The notes under the pieces are model-generated. The model ran no database searches, had not been told where the DNA came from, and saw nothing but the letters and a program-made list of their open reading frames with translations. Shown piece after piece: positions 33,876 through 42,776 of a stretch of DNA of 54,352 bases; the stretch's first letter is position 1; every line of letters starts with the position of its first letter. The DNA is taken from NCBI RefSeq assembly GCF_023715895.1, contig NZ_JAMBOO010000028.1:1-54352 (forward strand). The letters run 5' to 3'. This DNA is from Domibacillus indicus (GTDB lineage Bacteria > Bacillota > Bacilli > Bacillales > Domibacillaceae). Made by a program: the position numbers and the translations under genes.

Positions 33876-34427
33876 TCAAACACGAATATATCCTAAATAA
33901 GCATCATGCCGTTTGGAGTAGTGGGAAGAAACATCCAATTCAGTGCGGCAGCTTGGACAAACAAAAAAATCTTTTTCATTTCGGTCATGGCGTGAATAGC
34001 ATTTTACACAGAAGACAGTATCTTTTTGAGAACCAATGATTTTTAGCTGCATTTCTTCATCTGAAAATCCGGCTGTTTCTGCATGATTTCGAACTGTTTT
34101 AACAAAAGGCGCACTTCCGGCCACCACCAAGCGGGTGCCGATAAATTGAATACGCAATATGGATAAAAGTCTTTCCGAAGAAACGGTTACCAGGCAATCG
34201 AGAGAATAGGAGGAAAGCTCTGGATAAGAATAAAGAATGTGTTTCTTTGTTTGTTTTGTTTGAACGATAAAATGTAACCGGATATCAGTTGAAAAAAAAG
34301 GCTGTAAAGATGAACCGCCCTCTAATAGGGCTGCTTCATCTAATACGATAAGCAGTTTGGCTGTATGGGACGGGATGGAAAAATGATTGATTTCTTCTGC
34401 TTGTATTGTTTCAGATAAAGGAATCAT
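33876..34427 (-). CDS. dmmA: dimethylamine monooxygenase subunit DmmA-like
   Basis: A 183-residue protein of the DmmA type. The C-terminal ~45 residues hold a Cys cluster (FCVKCYSRH, then FFVCPSCRTELDVSSHYSKRH), a zinc-ribbon or rubredoxin-like knuckle, and the protein ends AYLGYIRV as relatives do. The N-terminal part resembles a Rossmann-like reductase domain without clear cofactor motifs (LVVAGSAPFVKTV). Its start overlaps the haem-subunit stop by four bases (ATGA). It is a required partner of the demethylase in known systems. Confidence 0.85.
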   Translation of the reverse strand: MIPLSETIQAEEINHFSIPSHTAKLLIVLDEAALLEGGSSLQPFFSTDIRLHFIVQTKQTKKHILYSYPELSSYSLDCLVTVSSERLLSILRIQFIGTRLVVAGSAPFVKTVRNHAETAGFSDEEMQLKIIGSQKDTVFCVKCYSRHDRNEKDFFVCPSCRTELDVSSHYSKRHDAYLGYIRV

Positions 34428-35407
34428 TTCACTGCCTCCTCTCGAATGGATAGGTGTTTCTCCAAAAAGGCTAGCAAACTCGCTTTATAGGAAATAAAGC
34501 CTTTGTATTCAGCAATGTAGTCCGGCAGGTCACTTAATACCCGGTAAAAGCGCTCGGTCCATTCGGGCTTTTCGAGAAGATCATTTAAAGAAATCAAGTG
34601 GCTGTGAATGCTGAACAAAAGTCCATTGCTTTCAGGGAGGCGAAATAAACGCTGGTCTTCTGTACGCAGATAAACGAGCTCTCCAGCTGTTTCGGCCGTG
34701 ACTGCTTCTTTTTTGCTGCCCCAGTCACTGAATGTTTCTGGAAATGTATCAAGGATAGGTTCAACTGTTAACGTCCAGTTCAGCCGTGTCCAGGGTTTTC
34801 CGGCTTCCATGCGCATCAGAAACGACCGTACTTTTTCCGCTAACCCGCTGTCAGAAAAAACAGGGACAGGGGAATGGAATTCCAGGTAAGACATCCCCAA
34901 GTTAAAGTGGATAGACCAGTTGGCAGGAAAGCAAAGCTGTCCGGCATCCATAAAAAGATCACCGTCTTTTTGTGAGATGTAAATTAAGTCTTCCTGTACA
35001 TGGCGGCCGATAAAGTCCAATGGTTCATAAGGGAGGGTGGAAGCATCTCCAAAACGAAACACTTCTTTTTCCTGAAGCAAATAGTTGTGAAACGTCCAGA
35101 TATCTTCTTTTTTGGTTACATGAAAGTAATCGGGATAATGGGCGGTAAGCTGGTTGATGACAAGCTCTAATATTTCCCACTGAGCATCGATAGAATGAGA
35201 GAAAGATTGAAAAGCTCGTTCAGGTGTTTGGGATAAAATGCTCCGTTTTAATTGGATTTCCTCATAATATTCTGGCGTGATCGTAATGGCGGGTGAGGAA
35301 GCTAGCGTTTCGGAATTATTAGAATAGCGGTATGAATCTTCTTTGAACGGAAACGGAAAACGATTGACCAAAGGGCTGTTTGGAATATGGACCGTATGGT
35401 TTGACAT
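34424..35407 (-). CDS. dmmC: haem-dependent oxidative N-demethylase (DUF3445), dimethylamine monooxygenase catalytic subunit
   Basis: A 327-residue DUF3445 protein. The family signature CFPANWSIHFNLGMSYLEFHSPVPVF appears in two adjoining pieces near residues 152-177, and RLNWTLTVEP near 207-216. DUF3445 proteins bind haem and oxidise dimethylamine to methylamine and formaldehyde. GGAGGG eight bases before the ATG at 35407 fixes the start; a longer in-frame extension lacks a ribosome site. It heads a three-gene operon with a DmmA-like subunit and reductase. The subunit letter is uncertain. Confidence 0.9.
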   Translation of the reverse strand: MSNHTVHIPNSPLVNRFPFPFKEDSYRYSNNSETLASSPAITITPEYYEEIQLKRSILSQTPERAFQSFSHSIDAQWEILELVINQLTAHYPDYFHVTKKEDIWTFHNYLLQEKEVFRFGDASTLPYEPLDFIGRHVQEDLIYISQKDGDLFMDAGQLCFPANWSIHFNLGMSYLEFHSPVPVFSDSGLAEKVRSFLMRMEAGKPWTRLNWTLTVEPILDTFPETFSDWGSKKEAVTAETAGELVYLRTEDQRLFRLPESNGLLFSIHSHLISLNDLLEKPEWTERFYRVLSDLPDYIAEYKGFISYKASLLAFLEKHLSIREEAVK

Positions 35408-35533
35408 GATTTTATCCCTCCAATGAAATAAGATAGCGGTATTTAATCGATTTACCTGTACGCCGATCATGTCATAAAACGCAAAAATCAAGCCAGGACC
35501 TTTTCTTGACTATCGGGAAAAACGATATTTTTA

Positions 35534-35658
35534 TGTAAGAAAATATATCATTAAAAAGAAAATGAGAAAAAAGATTGTCAGATAATTTTCCAATTTGCTT
35601 TGAAAAAAGAATTTAGTTTCGTTTTGTACAATTGATAAAAGAAAAAAAGAATTATTCT
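35534..35658 (+). promoter_or_regulatory. composite promoter between the demethylase operon and amt2
   Basis: TGTCAGATAATTTTCCA (35576; one mismatch to the TnrA box), 24 bases, TTTCGTTTTGTACAAT (35617), 20 bases, TATTCT (35653). A second near box, TGTAAGAAAATATATCA, lies at 35534, closer to the demethylase start. The layout equals the amine-oxidase promoter, oriented toward amt2; the upstream box may serve the demethylase operon. Confidence 0.65.
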
Positions 35659-35699
35659 GGAGGAAATATAACAAGAAAGGAGAGAAGATGGTCTGAAGC

Positions 35700-35980
35700 A
35701 CTCCATAACCCCCTGTTTTCACCAGAAGCTGTTTGGCCAAAAGAAAGTGGATAGAAAAAATGCACATGGTGATGACGATCGCTTGTATATTGACTGTTTG
35801 ACTAGTGACCAATTGAATGGTTTGGTTGAATCAATCAAAAAAGCAGCCTGGAACGTTTCCAAAAAACTTGGCTGAATTGGGCTTGCCAAGAGACTGCTAG
35901 AAGAGATATTAGAAGACACAATCAAGTTCTCCATATTGGTAAAAACAGATGGGCTTGTATCAGTACCTGCAGAATGTTAA
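35700..35980 (+). pseudogene. remnant of an IclR-type regulator C-terminus
   Basis: One frame reads KHSITPCFHQKLFGQ, later SDQLNGLVESIKKAAWNVSKKLG and then a stop. This closely resembles the end of IclR proteins, such as SIKKAAEEISSELGW at 15.9 kb. No N-terminal domain is present. It lies between the composite promoter and amt2, where the other two modules carry intact IclR genes. Confidence 0.5.
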
Positions 35981-36064
35981 AAGAAGCAGGCTAATCAGGT
36001 GAAACGTCAAAAAGAAGGCAGTAAAATTTCTGAAAATTCAATCAAATAGAAAGGGGTTTTCTTT

Positions 36065-37432
36065 ATGAATCTTTTCGGAAAACGATCAAAATGTACTTAT
36101 TTATTTTTTCTTTTGCTGTTGTTGATTCCGGGTAATGCGCTTGCGGCAACCGAAACTCCGGCTATAGATACGGGGGATACGACTTGGGTTTTAATTGCAA
36201 CAGCTCTTGTTCTTTTTATGCATGTGCCAGGGCTTGCGCTTTTTTATGGCGGGCTTGTGAGTGAACGAAATGTCGTATCGACCATGATGCACAGCTTTGT
36301 CAGCCTGCTGATTGTCAGTATCGTCTGGGTATTATGGGGCTACACATTAAGCTATGGAACAGATCTTGGCGGCGGCTTAATTGGCGGCTTGGATTATCTC
36401 GGTTTTAAAGATGTAGGCGGGGAAGCAGCCCTCGGCAGCTTGACCATTCCGCATTACTTGTTTGCGATGCTGCAGATTGTATATGCAGCGATCACTGTTG
36501 CCATTATTTCAGGCGGTATTGCCGGCAGAATTTCTTTTAAAGCATGGGTCGTTTTCGCAGCGGTGTGGCCGACTCTTATTTACGCACCGATGGCTCACTG
36601 GGTTTGGGGAGGCGGCTGGCTGTTTCAAATGGGAGAGCTTGACTTTGCCGGCGGGACGGTCGTTCATATTTTGTCGGGTGTCGGAGCGCTTGTAGCGGCG
36701 TTGATGATTGGCCCAAGACGGGGGTATTTAGAAGAGGAGCAGCGTCCGCATAACATCGTATTGTTCTTGTTTGGTGCCGCGACACTGTGGTTCGGCTGGT
36801 TTGGCTTTAATGGGGGCAGCGCTCTTGCATCAGGCGGCATTACATCACTTGCTTTTATCACGACACATACTGCAGGAGCAGCATCCGGTCTTAGCTGGCT
36901 AATCATCGAGTGGTCGCTGCGCAAGCGTCCGACGTTAATTGGAACAGCAACAGGGGCGATTGCCGGGCTGGTTGCCATTACGCCTGGAGCAGGATTTGTT
37001 ACGGTTCCTTCCGCTTTAATCATTGGCTTGCTGGCAGCACCTGTTTGTTATTTCAGCATTCACTTTTTAAAGGCCCGTTTAAAATATGATGACACACTGG
37101 ATGCATTTGGCGTACATGGTATGGCAGGGATCTGGGGAGCCATTGCTACTGGGCTTTTTGCAACCAAGTCAGTGAACCCGGCGGGCAATAACGGTTTGTT
37201 TTACGGAAATCCGGAGCAGCTTCTTCACCAGCTGACGGGGGTGGGCACGGCCGTACTTTTATCCGGCATTGGCACGTTTGTGATCTTAAAGGTAATGGGC
37301 ATGTTCATGCAGCTTCGTGTAAGCGAAGAAGAAGAAATGATGGGACTTGATTTAAGCTTCCATGAAGAACCTGCGTATAACAACGAGAACCTAGAAAAAG
37401 TGGAGGAACATAAAAATATCTCAGGTATGTGA
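36065..37432 (+). CDS. ammonium transporter (Amt/NrgA family), copy 2
   Basis: A 455-residue Amt channel with an N-terminal signal-like segment ending GNALAA. Conserved are DTTWVLIATALVLFMHVPGLALFYGG, GGTVVHILSG, WFGWFGFNGGSAL and DTLDAFGVHGMAGIWG, which contain the pore His pair. Ribosome site AAAGGGG. It has no PII gene beside it. It lies behind a TnrA-type composite promoter and next to the dimethylamine operon, so uptake of methylammonium as well as ammonium is plausible. Confidence 0.95.
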   Translation: MNLFGKRSKCTYLFFLLLLLIPGNALAATETPAIDTGDTTWVLIATALVLFMHVPGLALFYGGLVSERNVVSTMMHSFVSLLIVSIVWVLWGYTLSYGTDLGGGLIGGLDYLGFKDVGGEAALGSLTIPHYLFAMLQIVYAAITVAIISGGIAGRISFKAWVVFAAVWPTLIYAPMAHWVWGGGWLFQMGELDFAGGTVVHILSGVGALVAALMIGPRRGYLEEEQRPHNIVLFLFGAATLWFGWFGFNGGSALASGGITSLAFITTHTAGAASGLSWLIIEWSLRKRPTLIGTATGAIAGLVAITPGAGFVTVPSALIIGLLAAPVCYFSIHFLKARLKYDDTLDAFGVHGMAGIWGAIATGLFATKSVNPAGNNGLFYGNPEQLLHQLTGVGTAVLLSGIGTFVILKVMGMFMQLRVSEEEEMMGLDLSFHEEPAYNNENLEKVEEHKNISGM

Positions 37433-37463
37433 AGAAAAAATGTACTCCATAGTGTCCGATTCC

Positions 37464-37509
37464 AGCTTGCAGCTACTCTTCACCTTGAAGGGTGCCTGCG
37501 GGCTTTTTT
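37464..37509 (+). terminator. terminator after amt2
   Basis: AGCTTGCAGCTACTCTTC pairs with GAAGGGTGCCTGCGGGCT (one mismatch, several G-U pairs), followed directly by TTTTTT. Confidence 0.82.
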
Positions 37510-37771
37510 GTGGCATCATATGTGAATATATGGATAAAACGCTGAGCCTAAACCGTATTTTCACTTTAGATCTGTTAGTGGAAAGAATACTTTTTAGGTT
37601 ATCCACCGAAATGCCAACGTGAATTTACGAAAAAAATATTTTGCATGATCCTTCATATGTACAGGCATTCATGAAAATTCTTTATAAAGAAATGCAAAGA
37701 AATTCTTTTTTTAAACAAACGCCCATACCAGCTGTCATCCATTTGAATACAGTAAGGAGAAAGTCAAATGG

Positions 37772-38131
37772 ATGGAGGGTTTAATGTTGGAAGATCAAAA
37801 TGTATATCCGGAAGAATTTTTCTCTCACGAACAGGGCGAGTTTGATGAAGCACTAGAGGTACAGCAGCCGTATCACTACTATCCAAGACCACGGCAGCCG
37901 CGTTACCCGTACTTTCCATTGTTCCCTTTGTTTCCATTTTATCCGTATTACCCGTACCCTCGTTATCCGCGCTATCCGCGCTACCCTCAGTACCCTGGAT
38001 ACGGCGGCGGATATGGCTACGGCGGGGGCCAGTCAGGTGGATATTCTGGCGGCGGATATGGCTACGGTGGAGGCCAGTCAGGTGGGTATTCTGGCGGCGG
38101 AGACGACTATGATAGAGGACAGGACAGTTAA
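37772..38131 (+). CDS. Tyr/Pro- and Gly-repeat protein, possible spore coat or surface protein
   Basis: A 119-residue low-complexity protein. After an acidic start (LEDQNVYPEEFF) comes a Pro/Tyr/Arg tract with RYPRYP-type repeats, then two tandem GYGYGGGQSGGYSGGG units. Such composition is common in spore coat and exosporium proteins of Bacillaceae. AAGGAG lies 12 bases before the ATG; the second ATG at 37784 behind GGAGGG is an alternative. It is monocistronic with its own terminator. No catalytic function is expected. Confidence 0.75.
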   Translation: MEGLMLEDQNVYPEEFFSHEQGEFDEALEVQQPYHYYPRPRQPRYPYFPLFPLFPFYPYYPYPRYPRYPRYPQYPGYGGGYGYGGGQSGGYSGGGYGYGGGQSGGYSGGGDDYDRGQDS

Positions 38132-38165
38132 AAATACTGTATGTAAAGAAAATTAGAAAATGATC

Positions 38166-38199
38166 AAGCATCCATGAAGAAATTCATGGATGCTTTTGT
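38166..38199 (+). terminator. terminator after the repeat protein gene
   Basis: AAGCATCCATGAA pairs with TTCATGGATGCTT, followed by TTGTT. Confidence 0.8.
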
Positions 38200-38313
38200 T
38201 ATGTTAAATGTCTGTTTTTCTATAAAGGAAAATCAATCAAGTTATTTACCAAAAAATTTTATTTTAAATATATTCTGAATAGGGTATTTGGTTTTCGAGG
38301 GGGTTAGACAGAG

Positions 38314-39939
38314 ATGAAAATCATTAATAATATCCGACTGTATAGACCATTTAAGGATGATGGAATAAATGATTTATTCCATGTGAAAATAGAAGATGGA
38401 AAAATTACTGCCATTCATAAAGGATTATCAGAAGAACAAGGGGCACATGTAATTGATGGGAAACAAAAAGTAATGAGTGCCGCTTTTAATGATTCGCATA
38501 TGCACCTGCTTCGATATGGCATTATGAAAAAAGAAATTGATTTTCGTGATATTATTTCATGGGAAGAAATGAAGAAAACGGTCCATCATGCTTTTCATCA
38601 GCATGATCTTGAGGACCATGACTGGATTGTCGGCAATGGAATCGATGACAGCCAGTTTGAGGATATAGACCATCTTTTAACAGCAGAAGACTTGGAAGAA
38701 TTCGATTATGACAAGCCCATGTTCTTCCTTCATAACGATGACCATGAATGCCTGGTCAATAGAAAAGCAATGGAAATCATAAGAGAAGAGAATATATTTG
38801 AGGAAAAGCATGAAGGATGTATTCAGAAAGATGAAAATGGAAACTGGACAGGCCGGTTTAATGATACGGCTCTTCATTTAATTAAATTTCATTTTCGTCA
38901 AAAAGGGAAGCAGGACATGTACGAAGCCGTGAAGGACTCCATTCCTCACTTATTAAAGGTCGGCATAACATCTGTCCACACAGACGACCTCAATATTTCT
39001 ACTTCATTCCCGGATTTATGGAACGCTTATACGGAGCTGGAGAGAAAAGGCGAGTTGAAAATAACTGTTCATTTGCATGTTTTTATTTATAATCTTGAGG
39101 ACTTAAAGAACTTTTTAAGCAGTTTCAGCAAAAGAACGGGTGATGGAACCGAAAGGGTGAAAGTGGGCGCCATTAAGCTGTTCCTCGATGGTACACAGCG
39201 CCTTCATACGGCCGCTCTAAGACAGCCATATCATGATAAACCGGAAACAAGCGGCGTCTTGAATTATTCTCAGAAAGAACTGGATGAGTTGGTTCAGCTT
39301 GCCCATCAAAATAGAATGCAGGTTGCGATGCATGCAATTGGGGACCGAACGGTAGAGCAATCGTTAAATTCGCTGGAAAAAGTAAGAGTTGAGGATTTGC
39401 GTCACCGAATCATTCATGCCCAGGTGCTGGCGCCTGATCTGTTGGAGCGATTGCAAAAGATCAAGCCTTATCTTGAAATCCAGCCTGGCTTTTTGATGTC
39501 TGAATACAATAAAACAGCCAAGTGGGTCGGAAAAGAGCAGGAGAAATACTGCAATGCCTGGAAGACCGTTGACAGCCTTCAAATTCCCTACACAGGCAGC
39601 TCAGATGCGCCTATCAGTTCAATGGATCCGCATATCAATATATTTGCTGGTGTAAATCGAACCGATCAACAAGGGAATCCTAAAGGCGGATGGATGCCGG
39701 AAGAAAAACTTTCGATAGATGCCTGTTATAAATCTTATACGGAGACACCTGCCTATCTCGAATTTAAGGAGAAGGAAAAAGGAAAGCTGGAGGAAGGGTA
39801 TGAAGCTGATTTTCTTTTCCTTTCCCATCATCCGAAAGAAGTGGCTCCTATGGAGTTAAAGAATATTCAAGTCTTGGAAACGTGGATTAAGGGCAATAAA
39901 GTATGGGAAGCTTCAGAATCCCTTAAGATAAAGGCTTAA
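38314..39939 (+). CDS. YtcJ-like amidohydrolase (Amidohydro_3)
   Basis: A 541-residue metal-dependent amidohydrolase. Metal and catalytic motifs are NDSHMHLLRYG near 63-73, the conserved Lys region GAIKLFLDGT near 290, MHAIGDRTVEQ near 340-350, RIIHAQ and GSSDAPIS near 430-437. Ribosome site GAGGGGG. Relatives hydrolyse amide bonds in small molecules, but substrates are mostly unknown. It is monocistronic and lies at the edge of the prophage remnant. Confidence 0.9.
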   Translation: MKIINNIRLYRPFKDDGINDLFHVKIEDGKITAIHKGLSEEQGAHVIDGKQKVMSAAFNDSHMHLLRYGIMKKEIDFRDIISWEEMKKTVHHAFHQHDLEDHDWIVGNGIDDSQFEDIDHLLTAEDLEEFDYDKPMFFLHNDDHECLVNRKAMEIIREENIFEEKHEGCIQKDENGNWTGRFNDTALHLIKFHFRQKGKQDMYEAVKDSIPHLLKVGITSVHTDDLNISTSFPDLWNAYTELERKGELKITVHLHVFIYNLEDLKNFLSSFSKRTGDGTERVKVGAIKLFLDGTQRLHTAALRQPYHDKPETSGVLNYSQKELDELVQLAHQNRMQVAMHAIGDRTVEQSLNSLEKVRVEDLRHRIIHAQVLAPDLLERLQKIKPYLEIQPGFLMSEYNKTAKWVGKEQEKYCNAWKTVDSLQIPYTGSSDAPISSMDPHINIFAGVNRTDQQGNPKGGWMPEEKLSIDACYKSYTETPAYLEFKEKEKGKLEEGYEADFLFLSHHPKEVAPMELKNIQVLETWIKGNKVWEASESLKIKA

Positions 39940-39966
39940 AGGGGGCTTTTTTAAAAAGCTCCCCCA
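39940..39966. terminator. hairpin after the amidohydrolase gene
   Basis: GGGGGCTTTTT pairs with AAAAAGCTCCCCC (one bulged base). It lies at the boundary between the amidohydrolase and the converging integrase remnant and could act in both directions. Confidence 0.6.
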
Positions 39967-40469
39967 AAAGCTCCCCATTTTACATATTCATCAGATTCCC
40001 AAAAGCTTGTACGGATTCTTTTTCGAGCTCTTTAAATGAATGTCCATATACATCCAAAATCATTCTTGGCGTGTTACCTAGAGGTTCTGCAATGATTTTA
40101 ACTGGAATCCGTTAGCTAATTAAAAGGGTCGCGTGAGTATAGTGTAAACCGTGCGGTGCAATTCGTTTTAAACCCGCTTTCCCACAAATCCGCTGAAAGC
40201 AGGTTTGTAAGACATTATCTATACTTGGTTCTCCACTGAAAGGTGAGATGAAAATAAAATCATCCACTAAGATAGTCCGGTAACTCCGCTTTGTTTTGGG
40301 TGCTCTCGTTCCGTGTCTATCTCGTGTTTTGTTGACGGTTAACGTTTTTTTCTCAAAATCAATATCATTCCACGTCAAGCCCATCGATCCACCCACACGA
40401 AGCCCCGTATAAGCCAGCAAAAGAATGATCATGTAATTTGTTTTGTTCTTCAGCTGTTTAGCTTCAACA

Positions 40470-40620
40470 TTGAACTACCGCCCACTTACCTGACGGTTGA
40501 AGTGGGGGATTCCTGGGCAAGGGGATCTTCGACCCCCAGTAATCAGGCTAACCCCGTATTCCAACGGTTTTATGACCAAGCTTAAATAGACTGAAGTGAA
40601 AGAAGCCGAAGGGCTTCTTT
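40470..40620 (-). ncRNA. probable omegaRNA of IS copy 1
   Basis: TnpB elements make a guide RNA from the end of tnpB through the right end. The right end lies at 40470 and has a CCCACTT/AAGTGGG hairpin. The guide would be the flanking sequence starting TGTTGAAGCTAAACAGC on the minus strand. Inferred from the family; extent is approximate. Confidence 0.45.
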
Positions 40621-41796
40621 TTTAATATTCAGGCTCGCATTCATGTCTCGGTCGTGACGCACGCCGCAGGAAGGACACTCCCACACCCGTACAGCGAGAT
40701 TTTTTACATCCTTATGCTGATGCCCGCACCTTGAGCAGAGCTGGCTTGATGGGAAGAACGGATCGACTTTTATGATCGTCCGTCCGTACCACTTCGCTTT
40801 GTAAGCGAGCATTTCGTTGAACCTCGACCATGACGCATCGTGAATCCCCTTGCTTAGTTTTTTGTTTTGGACGAGATTCTTCACGGACAAATTCTCCACT
40901 GCGATCACTTGGTTTTCATGAACGAGCCTGGTCGTCAGCTTGTGAAGAAAATCTTCTCTTGTGTGTTTGATTTTTTCGTGCAGTTTAGCAATCTGGACTT
41001 TATTTTTTTCCCACGATTTCGAACCTTCTTTTTTACGTGCAAACGCACGCTGAAGAAAGGCTAATCGCTTTTCGTATTTTTGATAGTATTTCGGGTTGGC
41101 AATGGATTCACCGTTGGAGAGCACGGCAAACTCTTTTAATCCCAGGTCAATGCCAACGGTACCGTTGGTGCTTGGTTTGTACGGGGAATAAGGCATCTCG
41201 CAAATGACCGAAATAGAATACCGGCCGGTGCTGCTTCGGCGCACGGTGACACGCTTAATGTCACCTTCGATGTTTCGGGACTTTGAAAAACGAATCCAGC
41301 CGAGTTTCGGCAGCTGAACGCGATTGTCCACGATTTTAATATTGTGATTTGTCATTTTGGTTGCGTAGCTTTGGACCGGGTTTTTCTTGCTTTTGAATGT
41401 CGGATGGCCCTTAAAGTCATACGCCGTTGGCGTATAGCCTTCTGCACATTTTTTAGCGGCTCGTTTTTTTAATTCTTTTTTCGGCTGTTCCTTATATTTT
41501 TTGAATCCTTCGTACTGATATTCGATGCTTGCCTGAAGAGCAATACTGTCAGAACCAGACAACCATTTGAATGTTTCTTTTAGCCCAGGAAGGAGCTTTT
41601 TAGCTGCTGTTTCTGTATACCGTTTTTTTGTTTTTTCGAAACTCTTGATGTTTTCATTTAATATATAATTGTAGACAAACCGGCAGCAGCCGATCGTTTG
41701 GTTAATCAGTTGTTTTTGCTCGTCACTTGGATGGATTTTAAACCGAAAGGCTTTAAAATGAAGGTTCTGTTTTTCATCTTTTTTGGTTTTTATCAT
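40582..41796 (-). CDS. tnpB: TnpB RNA-guided nuclease, copy 1
   Basis: About 404 residues. RuvC-like motifs are complete: GIDLGLKEFAV (Asp near 217), AVENLSVKNL (Glu near 301) and HDRDMNASLNI (Asp near 384). A four-Cys zinc ribbon, CSRCGHQHKD ... ECPSCG, lies between the last two. The N-terminal helix-turn-helix domain begins FKAFRFKIHPSDEQKQLINQ. A GTG three codons upstream is an alternative start. It should cut DNA next to the TAM, guided by RNA from the element's right end. Confidence 0.92.
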   Translation of the reverse strand: MIKTKKDEKQNLHFKAFRFKIHPSDEQKQLINQTIGCCRFVYNYILNENIKSFEKTKKRYTETAAKKLLPGLKETFKWLSGSDSIALQASIEYQYEGFKKYKEQPKKELKKRAAKKCAEGYTPTAYDFKGHPTFKSKKNPVQSYATKMTNHNIKIVDNRVQLPKLGWIRFSKSRNIEGDIKRVTVRRSSTGRYSISVICEMPYSPYKPSTNGTVGIDLGLKEFAVLSNGESIANPKYYQKYEKRLAFLQRAFARKKEGSKSWEKNKVQIAKLHEKIKHTREDFLHKLTTRLVHENQVIAVENLSVKNLVQNKKLSKGIHDASWSRFNEMLAYKAKWYGRTIIKVDPFFPSSQLCSRCGHQHKDVKNLAVRVWECPSCGVRHDRDMNASLNIKKEALRLLSLQSI

Positions 41797-42711
41797 TTTC
41801 CTCACACCCTGAACATTTGTTCTATACCTAATTATACCATTTTAACAATAGAGCGTTCAAGGGAAAAGAATGACTAAAAGAGCAGCGATTCATCCCCCGC
41901 TTAGCAAGCTTGAAGTGGGGGTGTTCTCGCCGAAGATGATAAAAACTTTTAATTCATTAGCTGTTAAAAGATTGTCTTTAGATTTTTTACCCACCTCTGG
42001 AATTATTACGTTAGCAAAACGGTTACGCGGAAGCATCTCATTATCGACCGCTGCATTTACTGCTATCTTAAAGATTCGGTAGAATAACTAGACTGAACCA
42101 GGTTCGTGTGTTTCTAATAATTTGTTAATATAGACGCGTTTGTACGTGGCTTTCTCCAAGTTTTGAAGGCGATACTTACCGAGAAGCGGCTTTATGTGCA
42201 TTCGGATAATCTGTTCTCGATGAATCTGAGATGTAATTCTCCAATCGTTTTTATGCGTTTCATACCACTAGTCCATCCACTCGGCCACCGTTAATTGATC
42301 AGCTTCCACTTTTTTAACGTTGTCATTGGCGATCTCTGTCTTAACCTGCAGCAAAGCTTGAATGGCTGCATTTTCAGAAGAGAAGCCCTGGCCAGGTTTT
42401 TCTTTACGATATCCAAGCGAATCATAATACCGATGACGAAACCGACATTTCTTTTCACCCTTTTTGTTTGTGTAGAATGAAACTTCCGGCTCTTTTTTCG
42501 ATTTTTTTGATTTCGTTGTCATGTTCTTCTCCTTTTTGCGTGGACAGACGCTATATAAGAAGAATGACATCACCGTCTTTCGAATGCTATAGCTTCGGAC
42601 AAGAAGTGCGGAAATATTGAGTTAGTCAGCACGAATTGTCCGACATAGGGGAGAGCTACAGACCGGTAAGTCTATTTATAAGAATATACGTTCTTAGATA
42701 TTATAAAAGAA

Positions 42712-42740
42712 AAAACCTGTCTTATAAAGGGACAGGTTTC
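42712..42740 (-). terminator. minus-strand terminator in the prophage remnant
   Basis: AAACCTGTC and GACAGGTTT pair; the T run (TTTTTTCTTTT) lies on the minus-strand side. Confidence 0.65.
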
Positions 42741-42776
42741 GCAGGGATAAAAATTTTAAAGTTAATAATATTCTAG

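Larger units (their letters stand above)
40470..41938 (-). mobile_element. IS605/IS1341-type element, copy 1 (TnpB only)
   Basis: A 1,469-base element, almost the same as the one at 49.0-50.5 kb. Comparing the two sets the ends: TTGAACTACC on the low-coordinate side and CGAAGATG on the other. Hairpins CCCACTT/AAGTGGG and CCCCCGCTT/AAGTGGGGG lie near the ends, as in the IS200/IS605 family. Read with tnpB, the left flank is TTTAT in both copies, a likely target/TAM. No tnpA is present. It sits inside the integrase gene; removing it rejoins the integrase frame. Confidence 0.88.
39980..42522 (-). pseudogene. phage integrase (tyrosine recombinase), broken by stops and an IS insertion
   Basis: The N-terminal part (42268-42522, starting behind AAGGAG) carries the integrase DNA-binding domain and stops at EWMD-stop. 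The frame continues with WYETHKNDWRI, another stop before LFYRIFKIAVNAAVD, and reaches NELKVF, where an IS605-type element interrupts it. After the element it resumes with EAKQLKNKTNYMIILLLAYTGLR, and a third stop follows HATLLIS; the tail DVYGHSFKELEKE has the catalytic Tyr. The catalytic HxxR region reads HGLHYTHAT instead of the usual HGLRHTHAT, so the Arg is lost too. It is clearly non-functional. Confidence 0.88.

Noticed and set aside
33863-33883. Longer start for the demethylase reductase (MFDFFER extension)
   Set aside because: The extension overlaps the dmmA-like stop and contains the ribosome site itself, so initiation at the ATG cluster is more likely.
41870-42082. 70-codon plus-strand frame next to IS copy 1
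   Set aside because: It is the reverse strand of the IS end and the integrase remnant.
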